The translations under genes and the position numbers were made by a program. The notes beneath the pieces are model-generated. The model searched no databases. It saw only the letters and a program-made list of their open reading frames with translations, and was not told the origin of the DNA. Shown piece after piece: positions 61,760 through 64,000 of a stretch of DNA of 64,000 nucleotides. The DNA comes from Deltaproteobacteria bacterium (GTDB lineage: Bacteria; UBA10199; JACPAL01). Location: assembly GCA_016180845.1 (NCBI GenBank), contig JACPAK010000002.1, forward strand, positions 1-64,000. The letters run 5' to 3'. Within the stretch, counting starts at the first letter, position 1; each line of letters opens with the position of its first letter.

Positions 61760-62247
61760 ACCTTTTCGAGCAACTCCTTCATTTTTGAAGACTGCAGATG
61801 ACAGAGCGCGACCGCCAGGGCATCGGAGGCATCTTCTGTGGCAACCTCTGGCAGATTTAAAAGTTGACGAACCATCTTCTGAATCTGGTCTTTGGTCGCC
61901 TGACCATATCCGGTGATCGCCTGTTTCACCTCGCGTGTCGAGTATTCATAGACCTTGAGTTCATGTTCCGCTGCGGCGAGCAGCGCGACGCCACGGCTTT
62001 CGCCCAGTTTCAGGGCGCTCATCGGATTTTTGGCGAAGAAAACCTCTTCAATCGCCATCACGTCTGGTTTCAGCTCTCGAATAATCTGTCGTATCCTGGA
62101 AAAAATATCCTGCAATCGCTTTGCGAATGGGGAAGAAGGAGAGACCCTGACAAGCCCATTATCAACATGCCGAAACCGCGCCCCATCTTTCTCAACGATT
62201 CCATATCCTGTGATAGTTGACCCCGGATCGATTCCCAAGACTCTCAT
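61756..62247 (-). CDS. ruvC: Holliday junction endonuclease RuvC
   Basis: 163 residues. Catalytic acids are visible in VLGIDPGSTITGYG (Asp7), VMAIEEVFFAKN (Glu), and DASDALAVALCHLQ (the C-terminal Asp pair). RNase H-like resolvase of recombination junctions. It begins three bases after yebC, giving the classical yebC-ruvC-ruvA-ruvB order. Confidence 0.98.
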   Translation of the reverse strand: MRVLGIDPGSTITGYGIVEKDGARFRHVDNGLVRVSPSSPFAKRLQDIFSRIRQIIRELKPDVMAIEEVFFAKNPMSALKLGESRGVALLAAAEHELKVYEYSTREVKQAITGYGQATKDQIQKMVRQLLNLPEVATEDASDALAVALCHLQSSKMKELLEKV

Positions 62248-62250
62248 ATT

Positions 62251-63009
62251 TTAGGCGACCAGCCGACTAATTCTCTCCATCTCTTCCTTTGGAATATCGA
62301 AGTTCGAGTAGACGTTCTGGACATCGTCATGGTCCTCGAGCGCCTCGACCAGGTGGAGCATCTTTTCCGCATTGCTTCCTGTAAGTTGAACGGTATTTTC
62401 CGGGACCATCGTAATCTCGGCGTTGGTAAACTTGAGTCCTTTCGAGAGGAGGCCCTTCTTGACCTCTTCAAAATTTTCGGCAGCAGTCAAGACATCCCAC
62501 ACATCCTCTTCATCTTTTATATCTTCCGCCCCGGCATCGAGGGCGATCTCCATGAGTTGGTCTTCTTGAACGGACCCCTTGTCGCACTGGATGACCCCCT
62601 TTTTCTTGAAAATCCACCCGACACACCCGGCCTCACCCAAATTTCCGCCGTTCTTACTCAGGATGTTGCGGATCTCTGAAATCGTTCGGTTTCGATTGTC
62701 CGTCATGATCTCCAGAATAATCGCGGCGCCACCGGGGCCGTACCCTTCATAGACATGCTCTTCAATAGCGGCCCCTTCCAGTTCACCGGTTCCTTTTTTA
62801 ATAGCGCGTGCGATGTTGTCCTGGGGCATGTTCGCCTGCTTGGCCTTGTCGATGACGGTTCGGAGGCGAGGGTTACCGCTGGGATCTCCACCCCCCTGAC
62901 GGGCCGCAACGGTGATTTCACGAATGAACTTAGTGAAAACCTTGCCGCGCTTCGCATCTTCCGCGCCCTTTTTCCTCTTAATTGTTGCCCACTTGGAGTG
63001 ACCTGACAT
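62251..63009 (-). CDS. yebC: YebC/PmpR family (TACO1-like) protein
   Basis: 252 residues. [20 protein letters not shown] is the family's signature N-terminus; [36 protein letters not shown] and [20 protein letters not shown] follow. Described as a transcription regulator and, more recently, as a factor that eases translation of polyproline stretches; the long Pro-rich tract in GspD of this genome would fit such a need (inference). First gene of the yebC-ruvCAB-ftsB-like unit. Confidence 0.96.
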   Translation of the reverse strand: MSGHSKWATIKRKKGAEDAKRGKVFTKFIREITVAARQGGGDPSGNPRLRTVIDKAKQANMPQDNIARAIKKGTGELEGAAIEEHVYEGYGPGGAAIILEIMTDNRNRTISEIRNILSKNGGNLGEAGCVGWIFKKKGVIQCDKGSVQEDQLMEIALDAGAEDIKDEEDVWDVLTAAENFEEVKKGLLSKGLKFTNAEITMVPENTVQLTGSNAEKMLHLVEALEDHDDVQNVYSNFDIPKEEMERISRLVA

Positions 63010-63062
63010 ATTGATTCATTGGTAACATACGTTTTTTTGGAAAGCAATAAACGAATCCCACA

Positions 63063-63473
63063 TTATTCTGTCGGATTAATGATTTTCAAATTTCCAAAAT
63101 AGTTTCGATAAAATCCACGATCTCGGGTCAGCAAGGTATCGGCTTGATATTGGGCGTGAGCCCCCACGAGAAAATCGGCAAGGACTCGTCCTGAACTTCC
63201 TTTCCTCTTTTTACGATAGCTGGACCAGATATGTCCTGCTTCAAAAAGTGTTTTAGGGGAAGAGGGGACAAGACGAACTTTCATGGTTTCAAGTGTATCT
63301 TCCAGGAATGACTGAAGGCCAAAGTAGGCGGCGAGTTCCGCATAGACGATCTCGGAGATGATGAGGGATCCTTGGGTGAATTGGTTTTCTAAGGCTTGTT
63401 TAGAGTTGAGACCAAATTCTGGATCCGGCAGAAAAATATCAAAAAGTATATTGGAGTCTACGGCGGTGATCAT
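63063..63473 (-). CDS. vapC: PIN domain toxin VapC
   Basis: 136 residues. The PIN-fold acidic residues are visible in AVDSNILFDIF (first Asp), ISEIVYAELAAYF (Glu), VLADFLVGAHAQY (Asp) and LLTRDRGFYRNYF (Asp). VapC toxins are metal-dependent RNases that cut tRNA or rRNA. ATGA overlap with the vapB stop. A complete catalytic set suggests an active toxin. Confidence 0.9.
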   Translation of the reverse strand: MITAVDSNILFDIFLPDPEFGLNSKQALENQFTQGSLIISEIVYAELAAYFGLQSFLEDTLETMKVRLVPSSPKTLFEAGHIWSSYRKKRKGSSGRVLADFLVGAHAQYQADTLLTRDRGFYRNYFGNLKIINPTE

Positions 63474-63682
63474 CGACCTCTGAGCTCCTCCACAACATCA
63501 TCGGATCTTTCTTTTGATTTGAGAATACCATAAACCTTATCGATAGGAGAGGAGGTGCCTTTCTTGATCAGCTTAACGATTCCCTCCTCGTCGATAAAAT
63601 CAACCTCCACTCCCTCGTCGAGTCCGTATTTATCCCGAATCTCTTTGGGGATCGTGACCTGGCCTTTTGTCGTAATATTCAT
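63470..63682 (-). CDS. vapB: AbrB/SpoVT-type antitoxin VapB
   Basis: 70 residues. Swapped-hairpin DNA-binding domain NITTKGQVTIPKEIRDKYGL followed by a C-terminal tail (VYGILKSKERSDDVVEELRG) that would wrap the toxin. It is expected to repress its own promoter together with VapC. Three GTAATAC heptamers lie just upstream of its ATG. Confidence 0.9.
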   Translation of the reverse strand: MNITTKGQVTIPKEIRDKYGLDEGVEVDFIDEEGIVKLIKKGTSSPIDKVYGILKSKERSDDVVEELRGR

Positions 63683-63683
63683 A

Positions 63684-63712
63684 GTAATACCTATTATGTA
63701 ATACAGTAATAC
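63684..63712 (-). promoter_or_regulatory. heptamer-repeat operator of vapBC
   Basis: GTAATAC occurs at 63684-63690, 63698-63704 and 63706-63712 on the plus strand (GTATTAC on the coding strand), the first one ending two bases from the vapB start. The spacings of 14 and 8 bases suit binding of dimeric AbrB-type repressors. Confidence 0.6.
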
Positions 63713-63740
63713 TTTTTAAGGTATCCGTCAAGGGCCTTAC

Positions 63741-64000
63741 TCAATACACCTCAAACTGCGCGGATCGGGTAGCTTTGGTTTTCGCAAACCGATCTCGAAT
63801 CGTGATCTCGAGTTCGTAGCGTCCGGGCAATGATTCGGCATGAAGTGCAAAGCGACTCACGAGGTTCGCATAGTTTTTGCCACGGAGTTGGAGGCTGCTG
63901 TTGATGACATTGGGCCGATCCAGAACGATGTGACGCTTGGGATCTCGCACCTTGAGATCCGCCTGGACCCAGATCCGGTCACTCTGAATGAAAAAGCCCG
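63741..64000 (-). CDS. C-terminal end of a beta-rich protein, truncated by the window edge
   Basis: 85 codons are visible before TGA at 63743-63741; the frame runs out of the window with no stop, so a GTG at 63950 is probably internal. The sequence (LQLRGKNYANLVSRFALHAE, PGRYELEITIRDRFAKTKAT) has the strand pattern of an immunoglobulin-like or beta-sandwich domain at the end of an exported protein. I cannot name the family. It lies 58 bases downstream of vapB on the far side of that promoter, on the same strand. Confidence 0.6.
   Translation of the reverse strand, partial: GFFIQSDRIWVQADLKVRDPKRHIVLDRPNVINSSLQLRGKNYANLVSRFALHAESLPGRYELEITIRDRFAKTKATRSAQFEVY

Noticed and set aside
1-64000. 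CRISPR arrays, prophage, IS transposases and rRNA
   Set aside because: I saw no regularly spaced repeat series, phage structural genes, transposase motifs or rRNA sequence in the window.

Overview
The window is 64 kb of a Gram-negative chromosome of about 50% GC, dense in genes and mostly housekeeping. The sequence itself shows a complete type II secretion gene set with a PilM-like GspL and an AsmA-like GspN, several lipoprotein signal peptides, an FHA-type sigma-54 activator, a bacterial-type glutathione synthase, and hybrid kinases. Together these suggest a deltaproteobacterial-grade lineage (Desulfobacterota, Myxococcota, Bdellovibrionota or an uncultured relative). That placement is inference; no rRNA is present to fix it.

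Layout. 1-8 kb: a truncated exported protein, a class III aminotransferase whose upstream region holds a structured RNA candidate, a ferredoxin fused to an Hsp20-like domain, TatD, a zinc phospholipase C/P1-nuclease-like protein, and glutathione synthase. 8-14 kb: HU, gyrA, a DUF192 lipoprotein, a parvulin lipoprotein, acylphosphatase, RuvX and MltG. 14-29 kb: an AbiE-type toxin-antitoxin pair, uvrA, an M49-like metallopeptidase lipoprotein, a phosphohexomutase, pdxA, two periplasmic folding factors, a two-gene cassette bounded by identical 31-bp direct repeats, and mfd. 29-34.5 kb: an accessory island with a transglutaminase-like membrane protein, an MNT-HEPN pair and a His-rich tail-anchored protein. 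34.5-41.5 kb: signalling, with a 1281-residue Ser/Thr kinase-ATPase-TPR-GAF-histidine kinase, a CheY-like receiver, a disordered lipoprotein and a REC-HK-REC hybrid. 41.5-44.5 kb: HIT, hisI, a second copy of the structured RNA, hisF, hisA, tRNA-Thr and rpoZ. 44.6-57.9 kb: gspC-D-E-F-G-H-I-J-K-L-M-N, one tightly packed transcription unit for the type II secretion machine. 58-59.6 kb: a probable sigma-54 promoter, two membrane microproteins and the FHA-sigma-54 activator. 59.6-63 kb: a cold-shock protein, an FtsB/DivIC-like protein, ruvB-ruvA-ruvC and yebC. 63-64 kb: vapBC and a truncated gene.

Themes. Genome maintenance is unusually concentrated (gyrA, uvrA, mfd, ruvABC, ruvX, tatD, HU). Envelope protein handling is strong: a SurA-like chaperone, two parvulin lipoproteins, MltG and the whole T2SS. 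Three toxin-antitoxin modules (AbiE, MNT-HEPN, VapBC) each carry a repeat-type operator at their promoter.

The most interesting observations are these. Two intergenic RNAs about 65 kb-scale apart in function but 39 kb apart in position share bubble sequences, with a compensatory base-pair change between them. A two-gene cassette is flanked by direct repeats. The accessory island around 29-34.5 kb holds proteins I cannot assign. A ferredoxin-Hsp20 fusion is present. GyrA carries leucine at the main quinolone-resistance position.
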